From Achromobacter sp. RTa (GTDB taxonomy: Bacteria > Pseudomonadota > Gammaproteobacteria > Burkholderiales > Burkholderiaceae_B), in the NCBI RefSeq assembly GCF_000757485.1, contig NZ_JPYO01000042.1:734830-798829 (forward strand): a DNA stretch of 64,000 nucleotides. Reading direction: 5' to 3'. Shown here one piece after another: positions 48,365 through 56,442 of this stretch. Under the pieces are notes generated by a model. It ran no database searches, had not been told where the DNA came from, and saw only the letters and a list, made by a program, of their open reading frames with translations. Position 1 is the stretch's first letter; the number at the start of each line of letters is the position of its first letter. Both the position numbers and the translations under genes were made by a program.

Positions 48365-49768
48365 TCAGAAGATCGAGAAAATCTTGCGGTAGCGCGTCTT
48401 GGCTTCCAGCACGGTCTCGCTCTGCGGCGCCGCCAGCTTGCCGTCCCGGATCAGCTTGCGGATATCGGCGGTGGTGATCTGCCGCGTCTCTTGCGAACGC
48501 AGCAGGAAGTCCGCCGCGGCGCGGTCCAGAATCCTGTAGACCGGGTGGAAGACCAGTTGCGATGGGCCCAGTTCATCGAGGTAATAGAGCGCATCGCCCT
48601 TCTGCCAGACCGTGCCGAAGTTGTGATAAACCACGCCGCGCTGTTGCCATTCCCCGCCCGGCGCGCCTTCCAGCCGGTTGATCAGCGTAGAACGGGAAAC
48701 CAGCCCGCCGCCGCTGCCCCTCGAGGAGCGGGCCCAGACTTCCCTGGCCTGCAGGAACAGCACCTGCCTGCCGTCCGTGTACACGTACGGCGACAGCGCG
48801 GTGTACGTTCCCGAGGCGTAGGGATCGTCGCCGGCCCGTTCAACCTGACGCGTCTGCGTGTTGTAGAAATACATGCCGTCCTTGCCGCGGAACAGCGCCT
48901 GGTACACATGCCGGCCCTGCTCGCTCAGCAAGCGGTACGGCGCATGCGCCGCGTCGAAGGGCTGCGCGCCCACGTACACCATGCCGTCGCGCGGGTCATG
49001 GAGATAGGGCTGGCGGTACAGATCTCCCACCATGAAGGTATATAGCGCGGGATCGTCCGACAGCGGCAGCAGCTGCTCGTGGAAATAGACGCTGCGGCCA
49101 TCGGCGAAAAAGTCATCGCTGGCCCGCACATCGCCGTCCCGGCCCGCCGGCAGGCGGCGCAGCGAGGCCGGATCCGCCTGCGCCATTTCCCGGCCCCGGT
49201 AGAACACGCGCGCCCCATCCGTGACCAGGTCGCGATCCAGCAGCGGCCGGTACGGCCGGGCGCTGGCCGGCAAGGCCGTGAACGGATACAGGTAGGTCTG
49301 CGGCTTGGGGCCGGCGTCCGCCCGGAACAGGACCTTCTGCCAGAACTCGTCCAGCCTGCCCAGCTCCCGGTTGAGCACGCTGTGCATCGAACAATAATAG
49401 GTGACGGCGCCGTCCGTGAAATGGCTATTGCCCAGGTAGCGCGCCGACGCCGGCTTCATGTCCGGCAGGATCCGGTTGCCGCAATACACATTGCGCCGGT
49501 CCCTGGCCGCCTGCCTGCCATCGAAAGCCCCCGTATCGAACGCCTCGAAACTGGCCGCGTCGGCCTCCGCCACACGGTAATAACCGTTGCTGGGGACGGC
49601 GGCGTAGACGCCGCCCTGATAGTTCTTGTAGATGCTGCTGCCGTAGGACCGCCCGCGATCGACGGCAGAAAAATCGTCGCCGTCCATCAGCCAGAACAGC
49701 AGGACCAGCGGCAGCGCGGAGAAGATCAGAACCAGCGCGATCACTATCCATTTGGCGCGTTTTTGCAT
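48365..49768 (-). CDS. DKNYY-repeat protein, membrane-anchored
   Basis: A 467-residue protein with one N-terminal transmembrane helix (about 7-28) and a large outside domain. It contains many short aromatic repeats of the type YxxDGxxVFYRG / DGRSVYFHEQLL / GKDGMYFYNTQT / YVYTDGRQVLFLQ, typical of the DKNYY family, which forms beta-repeat structures. It probably faces the periplasm. The C-terminal 60 residues are helical and basic. The function is unknown; no neighbours suggest a role. Confidence 0.75.
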   Translation of the reverse strand: MQKRAKWIVIALVLIFSALPLVLLFWLMDGDDFSAVDRGRSYGSSIYKNYQGGVYAAVPSNGYYRVAEADAASFEAFDTGAFDGRQAARDRRNVYCGNRILPDMKPASARYLGNSHFTDGAVTYYCSMHSVLNRELGRLDEFWQKVLFRADAGPKPQTYLYPFTALPASARPYRPLLDRDLVTDGARVFYRGREMAQADPASLRRLPAGRDGDVRASDDFFADGRSVYFHEQLLPLSDDPALYTFMVGDLYRQPYLHDPRDGMVYVGAQPFDAAHAPYRLLSEQGRHVYQALFRGKDGMYFYNTQTRQVERAGDDPYASGTYTALSPYVYTDGRQVLFLQAREVWARSSRGSGGGLVSRSTLINRLEGAPGGEWQQRGVVYHNFGTVWQKGDALYYLDELGPSQLVFHPVYRILDRAAADFLLRSQETRQITTADIRKLIRDGKLAAPQSETVLEAKTRYRKIFSIF

Positions 49769-49917
49769 GGCGTGGGGTCCGGCGGGCCCGTTGTTGGCGA
49801 CACGGGATTCTAACTAGCACGCGGCGGCCGCCGGAGCGCCGCCTGGGACGCGCGGGGCCTTCCCCGCTAAAATCCCGCACTTTCCTCTCCCATCCCGCCC
49901 CGGCCGGCCATTCCGCC

Positions 49918-51309
49918 ATGCAACCCGCCTCCCTCACCCAACCCGCTCCCCGCGGCGCCTCCGACGCCGACGAACCCAGCTACGACCTGGTCTACGGCCC
50001 CGACGACCGCCCCGCCCCACCCGTCGCCTTCGTCGCCGCCCTGCAGCATCTGCTGGCCATCCTGGTCCCCATCGTCACCCCCGGCCTGCTCATCTGCCAG
50101 GCCCTGGACGTCTCCAGCCGCGACACCACGCTGATCGTCTCCATGTCGCTGGTCATCTCCGGCATCGCCACCTACGTCCAGTGCAAGCGCTTCGGCCCCC
50201 TGGGCGCCGGCCTGCTGATCGTGCAAGGCACCAGCTTCAACTTCGTCGGCCCGCTGATCGCCGGCGGCTCCGTCATGGTCAAGCAAGGCACTCCGGTCGA
50301 GACCGTGATGGCCGCGATCTTCGGCGTCGTCATCGCCGGATCCTTCATCGAGATGGGCATCAGCCGCATCCTGCCCTTCGTCAAGCGCCTGATCACCCCG
50401 CTGGTCACCGGCATCGTCGTGCTGCTCATCGGCCTGACCCTGATCAAGGTCGGCCTCATCAGCATGGGCGGCGGCTACAGCGCCATGGGCAACGGCACCT
50501 TCGCCAGCGCCGAGAACCTGACCCTGTCCGGCCTGGTGCTGGGCACCATCATTCTGCTGAACCGCGTGCCCGTCGTCTGGGTCCGCAGCACCGCCCTGGT
50601 CCTCGCCCTGGCCGTCGGCTACATCGCCGCCGCCTACATGGGCCGCCTGGACTTCACCGGCGCCCGCGAAGCCTCGCTGTTCCAGATCCCCACCCCGCTG
50701 CACTTCGGCCTGGGTTTCTCGTGGTCGCTGTTCGTGCCCATGCTGATCATCTACCTGGTCACCTCGCTGGAAGCCATCGGCGACGTCACCGCCACCAGCA
50801 AGGTCTCCAAAGAGCCCGTCGAAGGCCCCCTCTGGATGCAGCGCATCAAGGGCGGCGTTCTGGTCAACGGCGCCAACTCCCTCCTGGCCGGCGTCTTCAA
50901 CACCTTCCCCAGCTCCGTCTTCGCGCAGAACAACGGCGTGATCCAGCTGACCGGCATCGCCAGCCGCCACGTCGGCATCTGGATCGCCGGCATGCTGATC
51001 GTGCTGGGCCTCTTCCCGCCCGTCGCCGGCATCCTGCAGGCCGTGCCCGAACCCGTGCTGGGCGGCGCCGCCATGGTCATGTTCGGCGCGGTCGCCGCGT
51101 CCGGCATCAACATCCTGGCCGGCATCCAGCTCGACCGCCGCGCGCTCCTCATCATCGCCGTCTCCCTGGCCCTGGGCCTGGGCGTCTCGCAAGTGCCGGA
51201 AATCCTCTCGCACCTGCCCCACGCCGTGAAGAACGTGCTGGAATCCGGCGTGGCCACCGGCGGCATCTGCGCGCTGGTCATGAACTGGTTCCTGCCCGAG
51301 AAGAAGTAA
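49918..51309 (+). CDS. NCS2 nucleobase:cation symporter (xanthine/uric acid type)
   Basis: A 463-residue permease with about 12-14 helices. SSVFAQNNGVIQLTGIASRHVG contains the NCS2 hallmark (N-x-G followed by T-G) as seen in uric-acid/xanthine permeases such as UacT and XanQ. KVSKEPVEG in the preceding loop and AFVAALQHLLAI in helix 1 also fit. It imports xanthine or uric acid with protons. It is a single-gene unit with its own terminator, divergent from the DKNYY gene. Confidence 0.92.
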   Translation: MQPASLTQPAPRGASDADEPSYDLVYGPDDRPAPPVAFVAALQHLLAILVPIVTPGLLICQALDVSSRDTTLIVSMSLVISGIATYVQCKRFGPLGAGLLIVQGTSFNFVGPLIAGGSVMVKQGTPVETVMAAIFGVVIAGSFIEMGISRILPFVKRLITPLVTGIVVLLIGLTLIKVGLISMGGGYSAMGNGTFASAENLTLSGLVLGTIILLNRVPVVWVRSTALVLALAVGYIAAAYMGRLDFTGAREASLFQIPTPLHFGLGFSWSLFVPMLIIYLVTSLEAIGDVTATSKVSKEPVEGPLWMQRIKGGVLVNGANSLLAGVFNTFPSSVFAQNNGVIQLTGIASRHVGIWIAGMLIVLGLFPPVAGILQAVPEPVLGGAAMVMFGAVAASGINILAGIQLDRRALLIIAVSLALGLGVSQVPEILSHLPHAVKNVLESGVATGGICALVMNWFLPEKK

Positions 51310-51319
51310 GCCCCGGCCC

Positions 51320-51357
51320 GGCAAGGGGCGGATCCGCCCCTTGCCTGACAATTTTTC
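51320..51357 (+). terminator. Terminator of the purine permease gene
   Basis: GGCAAGGGGCGG and CCGCCCCTTGCC form a long perfect stem (51320-51345) followed by TGACAATTTTT. It starts 10 bp after the stop codon. Confidence 0.85.
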
Positions 51358-51426
51358 CCAGACCGCATATAATCGCCGTCTTCGCTTCTCCCGCGACCGT
51401 CATCTGGACGTGTCCGCGACCAGCCT

Positions 51427-51511
51427 GCCCGGGTGGTGAAATTGGTAGACGCAGGGGACTCAAAATCCCCCGCCGCAAGGCGTGCCGGTTCGATTCCGGC
51501 CCCGGGCACCA
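51427..51511 (+). tRNA. tRNA-Leu(CAA)
   Basis: GCCCGGG pairs with CCCGGGC as acceptor stem, followed by ACCA, with the 3' CCA encoded. The anticodon arm GGGGA-CTCAAAA-TCCCC gives anticodon CAA; a long variable arm (CGCCGCAAGGCG) marks a class II tRNA; the T-arm is GCCGGTTCGATTCCGGC. TATAAT precedes it near 51366. Its 3' end is the probable integration target for the island that follows. Confidence 0.96.
51481..51511. other. Putative attL in the tRNA-Leu 3' end
   Basis: The T-arm and acceptor 3' half of tRNA-Leu lie 135 bp before a tyrosine integrase gene pointing away from the tRNA, the usual layout of tRNA-integrated islands. No second copy of this 3' end is found up to 64000, so attR would lie beyond the window. 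The exact crossover is not determined. Confidence 0.5.
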
Positions 51512-51645
51512 TCCCCAAATCTTCTGGTAATTCAAGCCATTAGAAGGTTTCGCAGTACAAGCCCCGCACCGGGGGATTTTCCTAAAATTGTGGTCAGGTA
51601 CAGTTTCGGTACAGTGATGCGGCGCTAGCCTCATACGGAGTACTC

Positions 51646-52773
51646 ATGGCTACGATTGTTAAGACGTCCTCGGGCACTTGGAAAGCCCTCATTCGCAAGA
51701 CTGGCTGGCCGGCCACGGCCAAGACGTTCCGCACCAAGCGGGATGCCGAAGACTGGGCGCGCCGTACCGAAGACGAAATGGTGCGCGGCGTATATATCCA
51801 GCGGGCGCCGGCCGAGCGCATGACCGTCGAAGCGGCGCTGACCCGCTACCTCAAGGAAGTCACGCCCACCAAGCGGGCCTCGACCCAAACCGGCGAGCAC
51901 AAGAAGGCGCAGGTCATCATCCGGCATCTTGGCAAGTACTCGCTGGCCGCCTTGAACGCCGAGATCGTGGCGCAGTTCCGCGACATGCGACTGGCCGGCG
52001 ACCCGGACAAGAATGGCAAGCTACGGCCTCGCAGTAACAACACGGTACGCTTGGAACTGGCACTGCTGGGCCACCTGTTCACCGTCGCGATCAAAGAATG
52101 GGGCATCGGCCTGCCCTTCAATCCAGTGTCCAACATCCGCCGCCCGGCCCCCGGCTCAGGCCGCAACCGGCGATTGACCCCGGATGAACAGAACCGCCTG
52201 CTGCAAGCCGTGGATAAGCACTCGAACCCGATGTTCGGATGGATCGTCCGCATTGCCGTCCAGACCGGCATGCGGCTGTCCGAGATTGCGACGCTACGCA
52301 TTCGGCAAGTGGACATCGAGCGGCGCGTCGTGCGGCTGGAGCACACCAAGAACTCTTCGCCCCGCACCGTCCCGCTGACTGCCGAGGCAACGCGCGTGTT
52401 CACCGAGGCGCTTGCCAACCCAGTGCGCCCGGCCGAAACCGAATTGGTGTTCTTCGGCGAACCCGGCCGGGATGGCATACGACGCCCCTACCTGTTCGAC
52501 AAAGCATGGACCGATGCCAAGCGAGCAGCGGGCCTTGAAGACTTCCGCTTTCACGACCTGCGGCACGAGGCTGTCAGCCGGTTCGTGGAAGCCGGCTTGA
52601 GCGATCAGGAGGTGTCGGCCATCAGCGGCCACAAGTCGATGCAGATGCTCAAGCGCTATACACACCTGCGGGCCGAAGACCTGGTGCAGAAGCTGGACCG
52701 CCTCGCGGGTCGCGCGCCCTCCACTTCTAAACAACGGAGTGAGGCCGACTCCCAAACAGAGAACAACGCATAA
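51646..52773 (+). CDS. int: Tyrosine-family site-specific integrase
   Basis: A 375-residue phage-type integrase. An N-terminal Arm/core-binding region (about 1-170) has FRTKRDAEDWARRTEDEM; the catalytic domain has Arg in TGMRLSEIATLR near 204, Lys in LEHTKNSSPR, H-x-x-R in FHDLRHEAVSRF near 302, GH in ISGHKSMQM and the nucleophile Tyr in LKRYTHLR near 335. All six active residues are visible, so it should be functional. It drives insertion and excision of the island at tRNA-Leu. The GC content is nearer to the chromosome than the later cargo is. Confidence 0.95.
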   Translation: MATIVKTSSGTWKALIRKTGWPATAKTFRTKRDAEDWARRTEDEMVRGVYIQRAPAERMTVEAALTRYLKEVTPTKRASTQTGEHKKAQVIIRHLGKYSLAALNAEIVAQFRDMRLAGDPDKNGKLRPRSNNTVRLELALLGHLFTVAIKEWGIGLPFNPVSNIRRPAPGSGRNRRLTPDEQNRLLQAVDKHSNPMFGWIVRIAVQTGMRLSEIATLRIRQVDIERRVVRLEHTKNSSPRTVPLTAEATRVFTEALANPVRPAETELVFFGEPGRDGIRRPYLFDKAWTDAKRAAGLEDFRFHDLRHEAVSRFVEAGLSDQEVSAISGHKSMQMLKRYTHLRAEDLVQKLDRLAGRAPSTSKQRSEADSQTENNA

Positions 52774-52834
52774 TCGCTCCATAGCGTTGCCATAATGAAT
52801 AACCGATTGTCTTAACCTACGGAGGAAGCTAGTT

Positions 52835-53461
52835 TTGCATACCGCTATCAAGATCGTCGCCATCAGCAGCCTTGCCCTTACCCTTGCCGCGTGCGGCAGC
52901 GCCAAGGACGCCAACAAGAGCAACTTCAGCAAGGCCATACAGGCATACCTGGACACTCAGAAGGGCCTGTGCGCTGCGATTCCTGCAAAGGGCTTGCCGT
53001 TCACCCTAGCGAATCAAGACATGCTGGGCGGTCAGAGCAAGAAGCGCGCCGACGCGCTGGTCGATGCCGGACTGCTGACGAAGCGAGACACCGAAGTCAA
53101 AGCCATGTTTGGCAACAAGATGGAGCCGGCCACCGAGTACCAAATCACTGACACCGGCAAGAAATTCCTCGTCGCCAATGGTGCCAATACGATGGCTGGG
53201 CAAGATGCCTTCTGCACCGGCAAGTACACCGTTGTGGAGGTGAACAACTTCACTGAACCCAGCGACATGATGGGCGTAAAGCTGTCGCAGGTGAACTACC
53301 GCTACAAGGTAGAGGGCGCAGATGACTGGGCCAAATCGGAAGGCATGCGTGCCAATTACAAGAATTTTGCGGAACAGACTCAGGGAGATATACAGGGTAA
53401 GGCGGCTGTCATCCTGACCAACGATGGATGGATGCACGAGCGGCTGTTCAAGCGAGGATAA
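52835..53461 (+). CDS. Putative lipoprotein, island cargo
   Basis: A 208-residue protein with a TTG start at 52835, seven bases after a strong GGAGGAAG. The N-terminus is a lipoprotein signal with lipobox LTLAAC (Cys20). The mature part is acidic-polar without recognised domain; TEYQITDTGKKFLVAN resembles winged-helix/stress-type repeats only weakly. A perfect terminator follows. It may be a surface or exclusion factor, but no function can be assigned. Confidence 0.75.
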   Translation: MHTAIKIVAISSLALTLAACGSAKDANKSNFSKAIQAYLDTQKGLCAAIPAKGLPFTLANQDMLGGQSKKRADALVDAGLLTKRDTEVKAMFGNKMEPATEYQITDTGKKFLVANGANTMAGQDAFCTGKYTVVEVNNFTEPSDMMGVKLSQVNYRYKVEGADDWAKSEGMRANYKNFAEQTQGDIQGKAAVILTNDGWMHERLFKRG

Positions 53462-53485
53462 TAACCCTGAGCAAGCTGTAAAACG

Positions 53486-53521
53486 AAAGGCCCTTCACCC
53501 TGAGTGAAGGGCCTTTTCTTT
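53486..53521 (+). terminator. Rho-independent terminator after the lipoprotein gene
   Basis: AAAGGCCCTTCAC and GTGAAGGGCCTTT form 13 pairs around CCTGA, then TTTTCTTTC. It is about 25 bp after the stop codon. Confidence 0.92.
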
Positions 53522-53676
53522 CATTCTACGCCGATCTGCGAGGTGGTTGGGGGTCGGCGGAATGGCCCGAAGCGGGAATAGCGAACTTCGAAAAGCAGGC
53601 GATCAATAACATGTAAATTCGGCGGACGCCACAAAGTGCGATTTTTTGGCGGTCCGCGGAAATCAATTGTGGAATA

Positions 53677-54638
53677 TTATTTTTTGATGTCGGATGCTGA
53701 TTTTCTGATGTCCCTGAGAAGGTACAACCAGCCATGATCGTTCCCTTTCGTGATCGATTTTACAGTATCGCGCAGCCCGAAAAGTACGCTAAATGGATTC
53801 ACTGTTAAGCCAGGGATGTTCGCAAGAATGGACTCAACTGCCACCCTTACTGGCCTCGGCCTTGAGCTGTCAACAATCGAGTGAGGGCATCTTGCTCAGT
53901 TTGATCAAATAACACCTTGGCCTGGTCGAGATTGCCTCCCGCCATTCTAAAAGAGTCGCCGAACTTATCTCGCAGAGATTTCAGAGAGCCGTTTTTTCTG
54001 AACTGAATAATTTGCTCCCAGCTTACGCTTTCAAGACATGGAATTTCTGTATCGAAGAGGATAAATGGATTGGGTGACCCGTTTTCGCCTGCTGAGAACT
54101 GCTGGGCAGATACCATGGCAAGCTTCTCATCGCCATTGGTTTGGAGCATACATGGCAGCTCATTATTGACGCGCTCCCAAAGGAGAACCGCATCTACCGC
54201 AGCTCTTGCCCTACCTTCGGCTTGTTCAATGTCGTACCCGTCCTCAAATCGTTCAAACCCACGCTCATTTGCTATGTGCTGAAGTAGTTGGTTGTGTGCA
54301 AATTGCTCACCATTTTCGGGCTCGGGGTACGTATAGTTTTCGTACTCATCGCCCCAGCGGGGGTAGCCGGGCCCGCTTCGACTTAGCACGTCGCCTATCA
54401 CGTCCTTTTGCACCCGTTTTTCCAACGGAACAATTATGTCGGAAAGTGTATGAGAAATTTTTCTGTTGTCCGACTCTTTTCCGAGCAGCTTTGCGTAAAA
54501 GCGTCGCTCATCAAATTTCCCAAGGGTTTCAATGAGAATTTCTTCGTACCAGAGAAAGCACAGCTTGAGGTGATTGACACGAAAATCTTCATCAATCGAG
54601 GATGTAATGCTGCTAACGAGGGCTCTCGGAGTAACCAT
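53677..54638 (-). pseudogene. AT-rich cargo gene of unknown family, apparently frameshifted
   Basis: The main frame (54638 to 53847) encodes 263 residues starting MVTPRALVSSITSSIDEDFRV and ending abruptly in LLTAQGRGQ. It contains LKLCFLWYEEILIET, DALTRL and SWEQIIQFRKNGSLKSLRDKF, a pattern I have seen in poorly characterised defence- or phage-associated proteins; I cannot name the family. An overlapping frame is open from 53895 to a stop at 53677 and reads AVESILANIPGL, then FGLRDTVKSI and GWLYLLRDIRKSASDIKK, a natural-looking C-terminus. A single base change between about 53850 and 53895 would join them into one protein of roughly 320 residues. A coupled second gene starting at GTG 53844 is the alternative. 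Codon use is much more AT-rich than the chromosome. Confidence 0.6.
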
Positions 54639-55077
54639 ATTCGGAAAGAGTAATGTTTAAAGTAACCAGCCTGCATCGAGTTTTGCACAGGTTTCTGCCG
54701 CACACATGCTCGCTGACTCACTGGATATAGACAGGAAAGCGAGTATGCGTCTGTTTCGCACTATGCTCAAGGGATTGGTTAGCGAGCCAATGACAGCTGT
54801 TGGGAGGAAGGCGTAACGACCGGCCGCTTTTGGCCGAACTCGGCCTTATGTCTTCCTGAGCGAATCATCCCCACCTACGCGGCGACCGAGAGGCGCGCAA
54901 GATCATCAGCTCCTCGCGCTGGCTGCTATTGCGCAATCTCGAAAACGTCACGCGCGAAACCTTCTCCGGAAATAGGCGATGATCCTTTTCTTGTGCCCTG
55001 TCTGATCACTTCTCTCATCTGCCCGTATGTCGGGCCTTTAAAGGCTGTGCCATGTATTCAGAGGTAGGAGAATGGAA
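54639..55077. other. Gap between cargo genes with transposase relic
   Basis: This 439-bp stretch has no intact gene. Its middle (54881-54982) holds a transposase fragment listed separately. The flanking sequence has short inverted repeats such as CGGCCGCTTTTGGCCG near 54821-54836 but no complete terminal repeats were found. The promoter of the leftward cargo gene should lie near 54650-54720. Confidence 0.5.
54881..54982 (+). pseudogene. Transposase remnant, ISL3-like
   Basis: About 33 codons read GDREARKIISSSRWLLLRN then LENVTRETFSGNRR and stop. The SRWLLLRNxENVT stretch resembles the part of ISL3-family transposases just after the catalytic core. Both ends of the element are missing. The identity rests on a short match by eye. 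Confidence 0.5.
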
Positions 55078-55767
55078 TTAGCGCGGCCACGACTTAAGCG
55101 TATGCAAGTCCAGCAACGTAAACCTCCCTGTGTCCTGCCATCCACCTGTATCGATGTAGTAAACGTTGCCAAGCTGCGCAGGCTTGCGTAGCGTCATATG
55201 TCCATGGACCACCGCACGTACATTGCGGACAGGCTGGGAATACTGCATTTGATAGCGGTCTACGGACCATAGGCAGGCATCCTCATCCTCCGGGCTGAAA
55301 GTAGCGCCATGAATAGCCTGCCAATCGTCATAGGGGAAGTCGGCGTGAACCATACCGACCACGCCCCTCGGCGTTTCCACCTCGATAGCCAGCGGCAAGG
55401 CGCTCAAGCTGGTCGCAATGCGTTCACGAATATCGCCAGCGCAGGCGTCCAACCATCCACCGCCGTGGGCGCGGTGATCGACGTCCGGAATCGGATCGCC
55501 CATCGCCCGTCGCCACGTCATCAGGTCGTGATTCCCGCAGATCGCGTGAAACCACGGGCGCTCCAACCATTTCAGAACATCGGCCGATTCAGGGCCTCGG
55601 TCCACAAGGTCGCCTACGGAAAACAATCGGTCCTTTTCTGGCGAAAACTTTACGGCAGCCAGCGCGACCTCAAGCCGACCAAAATGACCGTGGATATCAC
55701 CCACCGCAAAATCACGGCCGTTTGCATTCAATTGAAAGCGCCGGACTCGAGCATTACCGGGCGTCAT
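55078..55767 (-). CDS. PPP-type metallophosphoesterase / Ser-Thr protein phosphatase
   Basis: A 229-residue calcineurin-like phosphoesterase of the phage lambda-PP/PrpA type. The di-metal site is built from GDIHGHFGRLE near residue 23, GDLVDRGPES near 51 and GNHD near 78, with later His in MVHADFP and VHGHMTL. The ATG at 55767 starts MTPGNARVRRFQ. It can dephosphorylate proteins or cleave dinucleotides. It is island cargo without close partner; an anti-host-kinase or regulatory role is speculative. Confidence 0.9.
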   Translation of the reverse strand: MTPGNARVRRFQLNANGRDFAVGDIHGHFGRLEVALAAVKFSPEKDRLFSVGDLVDRGPESADVLKWLERPWFHAICGNHDLMTWRRAMGDPIPDVDHRAHGGGWLDACAGDIRERIATSLSALPLAIEVETPRGVVGMVHADFPYDDWQAIHGATFSPEDEDACLWSVDRYQMQYSQPVRNVRAVVHGHMTLRKPAQLGNVYYIDTGGWQDTGRFTLLDLHTLKSWPR

Positions 55768-56172
55768 TTCTAAGTTCCATATAACTTCCTAGCGACTCGA
55801 CCTACATGCCCATCATGATACTTGGCTCTCCAAGGTAGCGTGATCCCCGATTCACTGCTCCTGATGTCATCAACCTCGGATACTAGCCAATAGTTTGATC
55901 ACGCCCACATCGCTGGCAATTTTTCACAATTTTTTTCTTTTCCCGTAGAGGTTTCAGAGGCCCAAATCAAGCTCTGTCTCTGACCATTTCTAAGCCTTTG
56001 ATTTACAGATTTATTTCGCTTGATCGCTGCATCGAAAAAAACCAATATGCCTTATCTTGGCACTTGACGATGCCAAATTTTGGTTTTCGCAGACGCGCTA
56101 TTTTGGCCTTTGACATTCATTCCTTCACAGTAAAGACTGGCCTCACCTACGGTGAACTTGTGAGGCATATGA
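55768..56172. other. AT-rich 405-bp gap upstream of the mobilization operon
   Basis: No convincing gene. It is AT-rich and holds a nested inverted repeat (56038-56087), listed separately. It must contain the promoter of the rightward operon starting at 56173 and that of the leftward phosphatase gene, and could hold an origin of vegetative replication or transfer. Confidence 0.45.
56038..56087. repeat. Nested inverted repeat (operator or origin candidate)
   Basis: Outer arms AAAACCAA (56038-56045) and TTGGTTTT (56080-56087) enclose inner arms TTGGCA (56057-56062) and TGCCAA (56071-56076). The whole is AT-rich and ends 86 bp before the start of the island operon. Such a layout fits a regulator site, or the fold of an origin. 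Confidence 0.6.
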
Positions 56173-56442
56173 ATGACTACTGGAGAATATCTGTTGGGAC
56201 GGTTTGGGCCGTTGATGAGCATCGTTGACGTTGCCACCTTGCTAGGCCGATCTCCCGATGGCGTCCGCGTTGCGCTTTATACCGATACCGATTTTTCGCG
56301 CAAGCTGAAGCCAGCCATGCTGCGGGTCGGTCGCCGCGTTTATTTTCGGACGTTGCAGGTCACGGAAGCGCTGAGTCTGGAACAGCCGGCAGACGGCGAA
56401 GTCACGCCCGCAGAGGCCGCTACGCGAGGGCCTCGCGCATGA
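56173..56442 (+). CDS. Small DNA-binding-like protein, first gene of the mobilization operon
   Basis: An 89-residue protein. IVDVATLLGRSPDGVRVAL (about 17-35) looks like a helix-turn-helix of the excisionase/MerR-like or PrtN-like type, followed by a wing-like segment RVGRRVYFRTLQVTEAL. The C-terminus is Ala/Glu-rich. GAGG lies before the ATG at 56173. Its TGA overlaps the ATG of the next gene. It could be the recombination directionality factor or the operon regulator; neither is proven. Confidence 0.7.
   Translation: MTTGEYLLGRFGPLMSIVDVATLLGRSPDGVRVALYTDTDFSRKLKPAMLRVGRRVYFRTLQVTEALSLEQPADGEVTPAEAATRGPRA

Noticed and set aside
49867..51351. Long minus-strand frame opposite the purine permease
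   Set aside because: It is a compositional shadow (Asp/Gly/His/Gln-rich) of the NCS2 gene, with no start signals or domains.
53526..53735. Minus-strand 69-codon frame after the lipoprotein terminator
   Set aside because: It conflicts with the better-supported C-terminal frame of the cargo gene (to 53677) and has no protein-like pattern.
54639..55077. Complete insertion sequence
   Set aside because: Only a short transposase piece is found and no terminal inverted repeats or target duplication.
55998..56228. 76-codon plus-strand frame before the mobilization operon
   Set aside because: It runs through the nested inverted repeat, has no ribosome site, and overlaps the well-placed gene at 56173.
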